DNA of 64,000 nucleotides from NCBI GenBank assembly GCA_963730685.1, contig CAVSSP010000004.1, positions 372,001-436,000 on the forward strand, given 5' to 3'. The position numbers and the translations under genes are program-made. Positions within the stretch are counted from its first letter, which is position 1, and each line of letters begins with the position of its first letter. The notes beneath the pieces were generated by a model. The model worked only from the letters and a program-made list of their open reading frames with translations, was not told where the DNA came from and did no database searches. Origin of the DNA: Bog-756 sp963730685 (lineage in GTDB: Bacteria; Actinomycetota; Acidimicrobiia; Acidimicrobiales; RAAP-2). Of this stretch, positions 8,495 through 17,762 are shown in pieces.

Positions 8495-11400
8495 ATGGAC
8501 ACACTGGCACCGCCGGTCGTCGCCGTCGTCGTCGCCCACGATCCTGGTCCGTGGTTCGAAGAGACGTTGGCCTCGCTCGCCTCGCAGGAGTATGCGGAGC
8601 TGTCGGTCCTGGTCCTCGATGCGGCCAGCGCCGTGGACGTGGCCCCACGGGTGGCGGCCGTGCTCCCCACCGCCTACGTCCGCCGGATGGACGCCAACCC
8701 GGGGTTTGGCGCCACCTGCAACGAGGTGCGGGGGATGGTCGACGGGGCCGCGTACTACCTGCTCTGCCACGACGACGTGGCCCTCTTCCCCGACACGGTC
8801 GCCCTCCTGGTCGAAGAGGCGTTCCGGTCCAATGCCGGCGTCGTCTCGCCCAAGGTCATCAGCTGGGACGACCCCGAGCGCCTGATCCATGTGGGCATGA
8901 CCATGGACAAGGGCGGCTCGGTGGTGGAGCGGGTCCAGCCCAACGAGATCGACCACGGCCAGCACGACGCCGTCCGTGACGTGTTCATCGCCCCCGGAGG
9001 CGCCACCCTGGTGCGGGTCGACCTGTTCGACGAGCTCGAAGGCTTCGACCCCGCCATCGTGGCCATGGGGGAGGACCTCGACCTGTGCTGGAGGGCCCAG
9101 GTGGTGGGGGCCCGGATCATCGTGGCCCCCGACGCCCGCGTCCGCCATCTCGAGGAGCTGGCGTCAGGCGCCCGGTCGATCGACCCCGAGTGGGCCGGGT
9201 CGGGGACCGACGAGGCGGCGGCGTCCCCTGCGACCCTCCAGGAGTTCCAGCGGCGCCACGAGCTGCTCGCCGTCCTCAAGTGCTACGGAACCTTCCACCT
9301 GATCCGGGTGGTCCCCCAGGTGCTGGCGCTGGCCATCGGTGAGGCGATCGTCGCCGAGCTGGGAGGCAACCGCTCCCGGGCCCGGGCGGTGGTTCGGGCG
9401 TGGCGCTGGAACCTCGGACGGCTGGGGGTGATCCGTGCCCAGCGCAAGGCCCTGCACGCCCACCGCCGGCTGCCCGACAAGGAGATCAGGCTGCTCCAGG
9501 TGGGTGGCAGTGCCCGGCTGGCCACCTACGGCCGTCGCCTCTTCCAGGACGGGTTCCACGGTGCCCACGCCGACGAGCTCGCCGCCACCGACGAGAGTGC
9601 CGCCGACCCCGATCCCCTCCCGGCCGAGCGCGGCCGGGTGCGCGGCCGGATCCGGGCGGCCACCTGGATCACCGCCGCGGTCGTCGTCCTCATCGGCTCC
9701 CGTGGCGTCATCGGCGGCCGGCTCCCGGCTGTGGGCCAGTTCACGCCCTTCCCCGGGTGGGCGTCGACCCTCGCCCAGTTCGTCGGAGGTTGGCACCCGT
9801 CGGGGGTGGGGACCACCGCCCCCGCGTCGACCGCCCTGGCCCTCTCCGGGCTGGTCGGGACGGTCCTGCTGGGGGCCATGGGGCTGACCCAGAAGGTGCT
9901 GGTGTTCGCGTGCGTGCCCCTTGGGGTGTGGGGGGTGGTCCGACTCCTCCGGCCGTTCGGTTCGCAGCGTGCCTCCCTGGTGGCCGGGCTGGCGTACCTG
10001 GCCGTCGCCGTCCCCTACAACGCGGTGGCCCTCGGCCGGTGGGGGGCCCTGGTGGTCTACGCCGGGTCCCCCTGGGTCCTGGCCCGCCTGTTCCGGGCCA
10101 CCGGGACGGCCCCGTTCTCCCGGCCCGGCTCGGAAGTTGGCAGGCGGGGCCCGCTGCGCGCAGGTGGTGGCACTCGGGCTCCTCGAAGCCGTGCTGGTGT
10201 CGTTCGTGCCGGCCGCCGCCGCCGTGGTGCTGTTGGCCGCGTTGGCGCTGCTGCTGTCGTCGTGCATCGGCGGCGACTGGCGTTCGACGGGCCGTGCCGT
10301 GTTGGTGGGGATGGGCTCCACGGTGGTGGCGGCGATCCTCTGCCTGCCATGGCTCATCGGCGTCCTGTGGGCAGGGACAGGGGCGATGACGGTCCTCGGC
10401 GTTCCCGTCCCGGCATCGGAGGCGGCGACATGGGGGGCGATCCTCCGCTTCGCCACCGGACCGATCGGTGACTCACCGCTGGCCTGGGGCTTTGCCGCCG
10501 CCGCGGTGGTGCCGTTGATCCTGGCCCGTGGGGAGCGGTTCCGGTGGGCGGTCCGATTCTGGTCGATCGCGCTGGTCTTCTGGGTGGTGGCCTGGGCCAC
10601 CGGACGGGGATGGACGGGCAGCCTGGCCATCGAGCCCCTGGTGCTGCTGGGGCCGGCCGCCGTGGCCGTGGCCGCCTCCATCGGGCTCGGCATCGCCGCC
10701 TTCGAGGAGGACCTGCGGGCCGCCCAATTCGGCTGGCGGCAGCTCGTCGTGGTGGTGGCCTCGGTCCTGGCCGTCCTGGGGTCCGTCCCGACCGTCGCCT
10801 CGGCCCTGCCCGGTCGATGGGACCTGCCGGTGAACGACTTCAGCCAGTCGGTCTCGTGGATGAAGGCAAAGTCGGCATCCGGCGCGTTCCGGGTCCTCTG
10901 GCTGGGGGACGCCCGTTCACTCAACCAGGGCTCGTGGCCGGCCGGGGACGGCCTGGCCTACGCCACCTCGGAGGACGGGCCGCCCGACGCCCGCTGGCTG
11001 TGGAACTCGGCCGGCCCGGGCCCGGCCGCCGGGCTGGCCGCGTCGGTCACCGCCGCCATCGACGACCGCACCAACCAGTTGGGGAGGATGCTCGCTCCTG
11101 CCGGCATCCGGTACGTGGTCCTGTTGACGTCGCTCGCCCCCGAGATCAACGGGGAGCAGAGCCCAGCGGAGTACCCGGTGCCCGCCGGCCTGCCGCCGGC
11201 CCTGGCCGGCCAGCTGGACCTCGACCCCGTGGTCTCGGGGACGGGGATCACCGTCTACGCCAACACCGCCTGGATCCCGGAGCGGGCGGTCGTCCCCGGC
11301 GGTGCGCCGGTGGCCAACGCGCCCACCGATCCCGGCCCGCTGACCGGGTCGCCCGGCGCCGGCATCGTCCCCGGGGCGGTCGCGGCCCTCCCCGGTGCGG

Positions 11401-11786
11401 CCGCATCCCGTTCCTATCAGGGCCGCGTGCCGGCGGGCACCGTGCTCACGGCGCTGGCACCGGCGGGTCGCTGGACACTGGTGGCGTCCGGCGGCACCGT
11501 GGCGCCCCGGGCGACGTCGTTCGGCTGGGCGGGGAGCTACCGGGTGGCGGCCCGGGGGGTCGCCACCCTGCGGTTCGGCGGCGGGGCCCTGACCCCGCTG
11601 GCCTGGTTGTACTCGCTCCTCGTGTGGCTGGCCGCCGCCTCCTTGCTGATGGGTCGGCGCATGATGACGATCTGGCGCCCGGTCCGGTCCCGGTGGCGCC
11701 GGTCGGATGTCGGGCCGCACGATCCTGGCCAGGCGGTCGACGGCGACGACCCGGCTGAACCCGCTGTCGGGGGGGCTGCGCCGTGA
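8495..11786 (+). CDS. Large GT2 membrane glycosyltransferase, reading frame interrupted near 10,150
   Basis: About 1,096 aa after correction. Residues 1-260 form a GT2 catalytic domain: PPVVAVVVAHDPGPWFEETL, LLCHDDVALFPD (DxD-like) and AMGEDLDLCWRA. The rest is multi-spanning membrane sequence plus a large extracytoplasmic C-terminus and a last membrane helix (LYSLLVWLAAASLLMG). The frame shifts by +1 between about 10,120 and 10,165. Dropping one C from the GGGGCCC run near 10,150 restores SEVGRRGRCAQVVALGLLEA. The family is an actinobacterial envelope glycosyltransferase found next to DUF5719 genes. Its stop overlaps the following GTG start. Confidence 0.8.
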
Positions 11787-13320
11787 CCGGACCGGTCGAG
11801 CCGGACGGGCAGGCGCCCCGCAGCCCGCGTGCCCGGGCAACCGCCGACTCGAACCACCCGGTCCTGGTGGCCGGCCGCGACCGTCGCGCCACCCTCCATC
11901 CCACCACGGGTCGGTGGGCCGCCGTACTGGCGGCGGCGGTGATCGTGGTCGTGGTGGCGCTCGTGGCTGCCGCCTCCCCCCTCCGGCGCCGGCCCCTGCC
12001 AGCGGCCTCTTCGACAGTATCGGCGTCCCACCGGCCGGGGCGTACTCGACATCGGCCTTCTGCACGGCGGGGACCGGTTCGGCTGCCGCCGGCACCGTGT
12101 ACCTGACCAATTCGACCACCAGCGCCGTCTCCGGGGTGATGAGCTCGGTCAACCCGGCGCCCGTCTCGGCGGGGAAGGTGCCGACCTACTTCCGCACGGT
12201 GTCGGTGCCGGCGCTCGGGACCACGGCCGTCAACCCCGCCACCGGGATCCACCACGGCGCCATCGCCTCGTCGATCATCTTCGCCGGGGGCGGTGTGGTG
12301 GCCAACCAGGTCGTGTCCGGTGCCGACGGCTGGAGCACCGCCCCGTGCGCCTCCCAGACCTCGTCGCAGTGGGCGTTCGCCGGCGGCTCCACGACGGCCG
12401 GCAACACGCTGACCCTGACCCTGTTCAACCCGTCGTCCACCGAGGCGGTGGTCAACATCTCGTTCCTGACCGGTAGCGGCCGGGTGACGCCGCAGGCCTA
12501 TCAGGGCCTGGTGGTGCCGGCCGGCCAGGTGGTGGTGGAGAACGTCGGCGACTACGTGCAGGACGCGTCCGCCATCGCCACCTTCGTCACCGCCCAGGCC
12601 GGCTCCCTCGTCGCCAACCAATTCCAGCAGTGGGGGTCCGGATCCGGCGGTGGCGTCTCCCTCCAACTTGGGGCCCCGGCCCTCTCCACCGTGTGGCGGT
12701 TCGCCCAGACCACCATCGAAGAGAAGTCCGCCGTCAACTTCACGCTGGCCAATCCGGGGGAGGCGGCGGTCTCGGCCACCATCACCCTCGGGCTGTCATC
12801 GGGATCGGTGGTTCCCCGCCAGGTGGTCGTGCCCCCCGCCTCCACCCTCGTGTTCGCCGCCTCGTCGTCGGCGGGCCTGCCGAAGCAGGTCCCGTTCTCG
12901 CTTACCGTCAACACGGACGCGCCCATCGTGGTCGGCCGATCGGTGCAGGCCCCACCGGGGGCACCCCACCCGGCGTGGGGGTCGTCGGCGGGGACGGTGA
13001 CGACCGCCAGCCACTGGGTGGTGCCCGGGCCCGGCGTGCTCCACGCGCCGGGAACGGCCGGCGCCACTGTGGACAGCCTGGCACTGGCCAACCCGGGACC
13101 GACCGCCGCCCGGGTCACCGTGACCATGCTGGGCTCGGGCCGCATGGTGGCCGGGGTCACGGTCGGACCCGAAGGGGTGATGGTGCTCGGCCCCAAGATG
13201 GTCGGGGGGCTGTCCGCCCTCACGGTCGCATCCGACCAGCCGGTCTACGTCGAGGAGGACAGCGGACCCGCCGGCGCTCCGGGGATCGTCTCGTCGACCG
13301 GCTTCCCCTTCCCCTCCTAG
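11783..13320 (+). CDS. DUF5719-family exported protein, reading frame interrupted near 11,980
   Basis: About 512 aa after correction. GTG 11783 overlaps the stop of the upstream glycosyltransferase (GTGA), so the pair is translationally coupled. The N-terminus has a single anchor (AVLAAAVIVVVVALVAAA), after which the frame must move by -1 within or just after the C6 run near 11,977-11,982. The rest is an extracytoplasmic all-beta region with SFLTGSGRVTPQ- and VTMLGSGRMVAGV-type strands, matching DUF5719. The function is unknown in the family. The coupling suggests it helps the GT2 protein in envelope glycan export or attachment. Confidence 0.75.
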
Positions 13321-13368
13321 CGGCGGTGACGGGCCCCGGAAGACCCTGCACCCGGGTCGGCTGGTGTG

Positions 13369-13374
13369 TACTGT
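13369..13374 (+). promoter_or_regulatory. -10 hexamer before secreted repeat protein
   Basis: TACTGT with a weak CTGCAC 17 nt upstream. It would give a leader of about 22 nt that includes the GGAAGGAG ribosome site of the gene at 13403. Confidence 0.35.
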
Positions 13375-13402
13375 GAGCAGCACGAAGGCGGAAGGAGTTC
13401 CC

Positions 13403-14839
13403 ATGGAGTCGCGGCCGGTCATTCGACGGGTGCCCCCGATCAGGCGGACGGGTGGTGCGGACCCTGGAGCTCGGAGTGGTCCGCCCGCTCACCGGTCATT
13501 CCGGCGCGCACCGCTGCGGGTGGCCCTGGCATTGGTGGTCGGTCTCGTGGGACTCGTCGGCGTGGTCGGGGCGTCGGCCCCCGCCGGCGCGCTCCCCGAC
13601 AACGGCATTCTCACCGGCAGTGTGGTGGTGCGCGATGCTCCGGCGGGGTTCTCCGGTGAGGTGGGCGTGGTCGCATGTCCCGCCACCACCCCGAGCGTGG
13701 GGCTGTGCGCGTCCCCGCAGTATGCGTTCTCCGGGTCGGGGGGGAGCTACACCCTGGTGCTCCAGGCCGGATCGTGGGAGGTGCACACCTTCTACTCGAC
13801 CGGGTACGAGGGCGCTACGCAGGGCGGTTCGTATCTCGGCGCCGCCAAGACCGTCACGATCACCGCCGGCGTGACGACGCGCCTGAACATCGCCGTGCGG
13901 TACCAGGTGCCGAGCGGCGTGAGCGGCACGGTGTCCTTGACGGGGATCCCGAACGGGCTCACCATCGAGCAGTACCAGGTGACGGCCTGCCCGGCGGACA
14001 CGCCGTTCACCGGAGGGATCCCGTCCCCGCTCTGCGCCTCCGTCTACCTGAACCCGGGCGCGGACACCTACTCCCTTCCCACCCTCTTCAAGGGGACCTG
14101 GCTGCTCACCGTCGGGTACTACACCGCCCTGGGGTTCACGAACTCGCCCACCTCCACAACGGTGACACTCAAGAAGGGTGAATCGACCACCGTGGACCTC
14201 ACGGCCCAGTACCAGCCGTCACCCGACGCGCTGGTGGAGGGCACCGTGACGGTGACGGGTGCACCCCCGGGGTTCAGCGCCACCAGCGGGGTCGGCGGCT
14301 GTCCCGCCGTCTCGGGGCCGTCAGCAGCCTGCCCGAATCCCGAGTACGCCCTGTCGGGCCTTGGCGGCAGCTACCAGCTGGCCCTGGCACCGGGGCACTG
14401 GAACCTGGCCGGCTTCTACGAGCTGGCCTACTACGGCGGCCAGTTCCTGAGTCCCGTCCAGTCGGTGGACGTGGCCGGCGGCTCGGTCATCAGCCTCAAC
14501 TTCACCGTGCCCTATGCGCCGCCCGCCACCATCAGCTCCAAGGTCACGGTGACCGGCGTACCCTCCGGTCAGGTCATCGAGGAGACACTGCTGCTGGCGT
14601 GCCCGACGCTGTTCCCCTACACGGGGGGGATCGTACCCATCGAGTGCGTGACCACCGGAGAGCCTGCCGGCGTAGCCGACAGCATCAGCACGCTGCCGGC
14701 GGGCAAGTGGTTGCTCTACCCCGGCTACGTCGCCAGTCCGTTCTACAGCGAGGTGATCGGGACCACGGCGACCCCGGTGAAGCTGACCGCCGGCCGGTCC
14801 AAGGTCAAGAACCTCTCCATTGCCTTCGGCGCACCCTGA
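13403..14839 (+). CDS. Secreted protein with four cysteine-paired beta-sandwich repeats
   Basis: 478 aa from the ATG with GGAAGGAG upstream. A signal peptide (VALALVVGLVGLVGVVG then APAGA) is followed by four repeats of about 100 aa starting near residues 72, 172, 276 and 376. They alternate in type: repeats 1 and 3 contain CPx8C, repeats 2 and 4 contain CPx13C. Shared features are TV(S/T)(L/V)TG(I/A/V)P at the start and a G(S/T/H/K)W motif followed by aromatic residues. The fold looks like a carboxypeptidase-regulatory or Ig-like sandwich. No enzyme motif is seen; a structural or adhesive surface role is a guess. Confidence 0.75.
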   Translation: MESRPVIRRVPPIRRTGGADPGARSGPPAHRSFRRAPLRVALALVVGLVGLVGVVGASAPAGALPDNGILTGSVVVRDAPAGFSGEVGVVACPATTPSVGLCASPQYAFSGSGGSYTLVLQAGSWEVHTFYSTGYEGATQGGSYLGAAKTVTITAGVTTRLNIAVRYQVPSGVSGTVSLTGIPNGLTIEQYQVTACPADTPFTGGIPSPLCASVYLNPGADTYSLPTLFKGTWLLTVGYYTALGFTNSPTSTTVTLKKGESTTVDLTAQYQPSPDALVEGTVTVTGAPPGFSATSGVGGCPAVSGPSAACPNPEYALSGLGGSYQLALAPGHWNLAGFYELAYYGGQFLSPVQSVDVAGGSVISLNFTVPYAPPATISSKVTVTGVPSGQVIEETLLLACPTLFPYTGGIVPIECVTTGEPAGVADSISTLPAGKWLLYPGYVASPFYSEVIGTTATPVKLTAGRSKVKNLSIAFGAP

Positions 14840-14866
14840 TCTTCCCTCACCTGCCACAATGAGCCC

Positions 14867-17065
14867 ATGATCGCCGAGGGGGCCAGCGGGTCCGGGGACC
14901 GGTGGTTCGGGCAGGCGCGTGCCGTCGTCGCCTCCATGACCCCCGACGAGAAGCTCTGGTGCCTCGACGGCGATGCCCCGTTCTGGGCCGGGCTGACGTA
15001 TCTGGGCGAGGGTGGCTACCACAAGAGCCCTTTCCGGGCCGCCCGTGTCCCCCGGCTGGGGCTCCCGGGGTTCGCGTTCTCCGACGGTCCCCGGGGGGTG
15101 GTCGTCGATCGGGCCACGTGCTTTCCGGTCAGCATGGCGCGCGGGGCGACCTGGGACACCGATCTCGAGGAGCGGATCGGTGACGCCATCGGCAAGGAGC
15201 TGCGGGCCGTCGGCGCCGATCTCTTCGGCGGCGTGTGCGTCAACGTCCTCCGGCACCCGGCCTGGGGTCGCGCCCAGGAGACCTACGGGGAGGATCCCCA
15301 CCATGTCGGGGAGATGGGTGCCGCCCTCACGCGCGGGGTCCAACGCCATGCCATGGCCTGCGTCAAGCATCTGGCCTGCAATTCGATGGAGAACGCCCGG
15401 TTCCAGGTGGATGTCACCGTTGACGAGGTGGCGCTCCACGAGGTCTACCTCCCCCACTTCAAGCGGATCGTGGACGAGGGGGTCGCCGTGGTCATGAGCG
15501 CCTACAACAGCGTCAACGGCGAGTGGTGCGGGGACAACCGGGCGCTGCTGACGGACGTCTTGCGCCACGAGTGGGGATTCACCGGTTTCGTGATCAGTGA
15601 CTGGATCCTCGGTATCCGTGACGCCGCCCGTTCGGTCCGGGCCGGTCTCGACGTGGAGATGCCCTACCGGATGATCCGGGCCGACCATCTCGCCGGTGCG
15701 CTCGCCGGACGCCTCGCCGGTGGCCTCGAGGACGGGTCGGTGTCCTGGGCCGACGTCGACCTGTCGGCGACACGGGTGGTGGCCACCCGGATGCGTTTCG
15801 ACGAGATTCTGAGCCGGCCCGCCCCCGACCGTTCGGTGCTGGCATGTCGGGACCACCGGGATCTCGCCCGTGAGGCGGCGGCCAAGTCGGTGGTCCTGCT
15901 CCGCAACCATCCGGTGGGAGGGTCCCCGCTCCTGCCGATCAATCCCGACTCGCTGTCGTCGCTGGCGCTGATCGGGCGGCTGGCATCGACGGTCAACCTC
16001 GGGGACGGCGGGTCGAGTGACGTGTGGGCGCCCGACGCGGTGACCGTCTCGGAGGGGATGCGGGCCGCACTGCCCTCGGTCGGGGTGACCGAGGACGACG
16101 GCACCGACCTGGCGCGGGCCGCCGACCTGGCGGCGGCGTCGGATCTGGTGATGGTCGTGGCCGGGTACACCCGCGCCGACGAAGGGGAGTACATCGGCGA
16201 GGTCGCCACGTCCCATCTGACCGATCTGTTCCCCGGGGAGGACGACCCGGTCCTGGTCGAGCGATTCGGGGCCACCATCGCCACCGAGCGGTTGATCGAA
16301 CCACCCGCCCACGTGGCCGAGCGGCCCGAGCCGGGTGGCTTCGCCGTCGGGGGCGACCGGGTGTCACTCCGCCTCCACGCAGCCGATGAGGCGCTCATCG
16401 GCGCGGTCACGGCCGCCAACCCCCGGACCGTCGTGGTCCTGGTGGCCGGCAGCGCCGTGGTGACCTCTCCGTGGGACGGATCGGTCCCGGCGTTGGCGCA
16501 GGCTTGGTACTCGGGGATGGAGGGTGGCAACGGTCTCGCCGACGTACTGCTCGGCCGGGTCGATGTATCGGGACGGTTGCCCTTCAGCGTCCCGCGGCAG
16601 GAGTCCGACCTTCCTGCCTTCGAGGCAGAGGCCACATCGTTCACCTACGACGCCTGGCATGGCTACTGGCACCTGGCCCGGGAGGGAACCGTGCCGGCGT
16701 ACCCGTTCGGCTTCGGTCTCAGCTACACGACGTTCGTCGTCGAGGCGGCTCGGGTGACCGTGGCCGAAGGATCGGTCCGGGTGAGTGCGTCGGTCCGCAA
16801 CACGGGGAAACGGGACGGTTCCGACGTGGTCCAGATCTATGCCCAGCGGCAGGGCTCAGCGCGTCCGGCCCGGCTGGTCGGCTTCGCCCGGATCGACATC
16901 GCCGCCGGCGCTGTGGCCGACGCCGAGATCGCGGTGGTGGCGGCCAGCCTGGCCGAACGTGACGTCGCCTCGCACTCGATGGTCGTGCGGCCGGGCCGGT
17001 ACCGACTGTCGGTGGCCCACAACGCCACCGACCCGGGCATCTCCCTCGAGGTCGACCTGGAGTGA
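14867..17065 (+). CDS. Glycoside hydrolase family 3 beta-glycosidase
   Basis: 732 aa, with no signal peptide, so probably cytosolic. The N-terminal TIM barrel includes SDGPRGV, ETYGEDPHHVGEMG, VKHLACNSMENARF, and the nucleophile motif GFVISDW with Asp at residue 245. The second alpha/beta domain has VLLRNH...LPINP and ends PFGFGLSYTTF. A C-terminal fibronectin III-like domain follows (SVRNTGKRDGSDVVQIY). It would remove terminal beta-linked glucose- or xylose-type residues; the substrate is uncertain. CACAAT lies 6 nt before the ATG, so the message may be leaderless. Confidence 0.9.
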   Translation: MIAEGASGSGDRWFGQARAVVASMTPDEKLWCLDGDAPFWAGLTYLGEGGYHKSPFRAARVPRLGLPGFAFSDGPRGVVVDRATCFPVSMARGATWDTDLEERIGDAIGKELRAVGADLFGGVCVNVLRHPAWGRAQETYGEDPHHVGEMGAALTRGVQRHAMACVKHLACNSMENARFQVDVTVDEVALHEVYLPHFKRIVDEGVAVVMSAYNSVNGEWCGDNRALLTDVLRHEWGFTGFVISDWILGIRDAARSVRAGLDVEMPYRMIRADHLAGALAGRLAGGLEDGSVSWADVDLSATRVVATRMRFDEILSRPAPDRSVLACRDHRDLAREAAAKSVVLLRNHPVGGSPLLPINPDSLSSLALIGRLASTVNLGDGGSSDVWAPDAVTVSEGMRAALPSVGVTEDDGTDLARAADLAAASDLVMVVAGYTRADEGEYIGEVATSHLTDLFPGEDDPVLVERFGATIATERLIEPPAHVAERPEPGGFAVGGDRVSLRLHAADEALIGAVTAANPRTVVVLVAGSAVVTSPWDGSVPALAQAWYSGMEGGNGLADVLLGRVDVSGRLPFSVPRQESDLPAFEAEATSFTYDAWHGYWHLAREGTVPAYPFGFGLSYTTFVVEAARVTVAEGSVRVSASVRNTGKRDGSDVVQIYAQRQGSARPARLVGFARIDIAAGAVADAEIAVVAASLAERDVASHSMVVRPGRYRLSVAHNATDPGISLEVDLE

Positions 17066-17099
17066 GCCGGACTCTCGGTTCCCCCGGGGTGGACCGGAG

Positions 17100-17471
17100 T
17101 CACGGTGCGTCGTGGCAGACCGCCTCCACGTTGTTCCCGTCAGGATCGCGGACGAATGCTCCGTAGTAGTGCTCGTGGTACTCCGGCCGCACCTGGGGTG
17201 CGTTCAGCACCTCGGCACCCACCGAGGTCGCCGCGCTGAAGAAGGCGTCGACCGCGGCCCGGTCGGTGGCGGTGAACGCGATGTGGCACTCACGGAACCC
17301 GTCACCGGTTTGCCGTGGGCCGACCCAGAATTCGGGCCTCGATCCGATGCCGAAGCCGACCACCTCCCCGAAGTCGGCCAGGCGACCTCCACCCAACGGG
17401 GCCAGGACGGCGTCGTAGAAGGCGGCGCTGGATCGCACGTCGGCGCACTGCATGGACAGATGATCGATCAT
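17100..17471 (-). CDS. VOC/glyoxalase-superfamily protein
   Basis: Single VOC module of 123 aa with the beta-alpha-beta-beta-beta repeat. It starts MIDHLSMQCADVRSSAAFYD, typical of bleomycin-resistance/glyoxalase-like proteins. Likely metal ligands are His4, the His in ECHIAFTA and the Glu in DGNNVEAVCHDA, giving the H/H/E set of metal-dependent members. It is monocistronic and ends close to the convergent GH3 gene. Enzymatic role unknown. Confidence 0.85.
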   Translation of the reverse strand: MIDHLSMQCADVRSSAAFYDAVLAPLGGGRLADFGEVVGFGIGSRPEFWVGPRQTGDGFRECHIAFTATDRAAVDAFFSAATSVGAEVLNAPQVRPEYHEHYYGAFVRDPDGNNVEAVCHDAP

Positions 17472-17480
17472 CTGTCCATC

Positions 17481-17544
17481 CTGTCACCCGCCCGCCCTGT
17501 CACCCGCCCGCCCTGTCACCCGCCCGCCCCGTCACCCGCCCGCC
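17481..17544. repeat. Four tandem copies of a 16-bp repeat
   Basis: CTGTCACCCGCCCGCC occurs at 17481, 17497 and 17513, with a one-base variant at 17529. It lies immediately upstream of the VOC start. The rest of the gap to ftsH holds an AT-rich island (about 17,594-17,645) with an ATAAC...GTTAT inverted repeat, and the ftsH terminator hairpin. Confidence 0.85.
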
Positions 17545-17726
17545 CCGGTCGCCCCAGCGCTGCTCTTTCCCGCCCGGCCCGGTGCGCCCGGCCTATGTTT
17601 TCGCAAATAACCGACCGGGGGTTTGTTATCTGGAAAAACAATTGGCCGGGGGACCGACCCACCATGGCGGTAGCCAGCCCGCCGGCACCTGCCCGACAGC
17701 CGGACCCACCCGACGGCACCCGCCGG

Positions 17727-17749
17727 CCCGGCCCGACGAACGGGCCGGG
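17727..17749 (-). terminator. ftsH terminator hairpin
   Basis: Perfect 9-bp stem CCCGGCCCG / CGGGCCGGG with ACGAA loop, 13 nt beyond the ftsH stop. No T-tract. Confidence 0.55.
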
Positions 17750-17762
17750 ACCGCCCTGATCC

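Noticed and set aside
17481..17544. CRISPR array
   Set aside because: The repeats are directly tandem 16-mers with no spacers and no cas genes.
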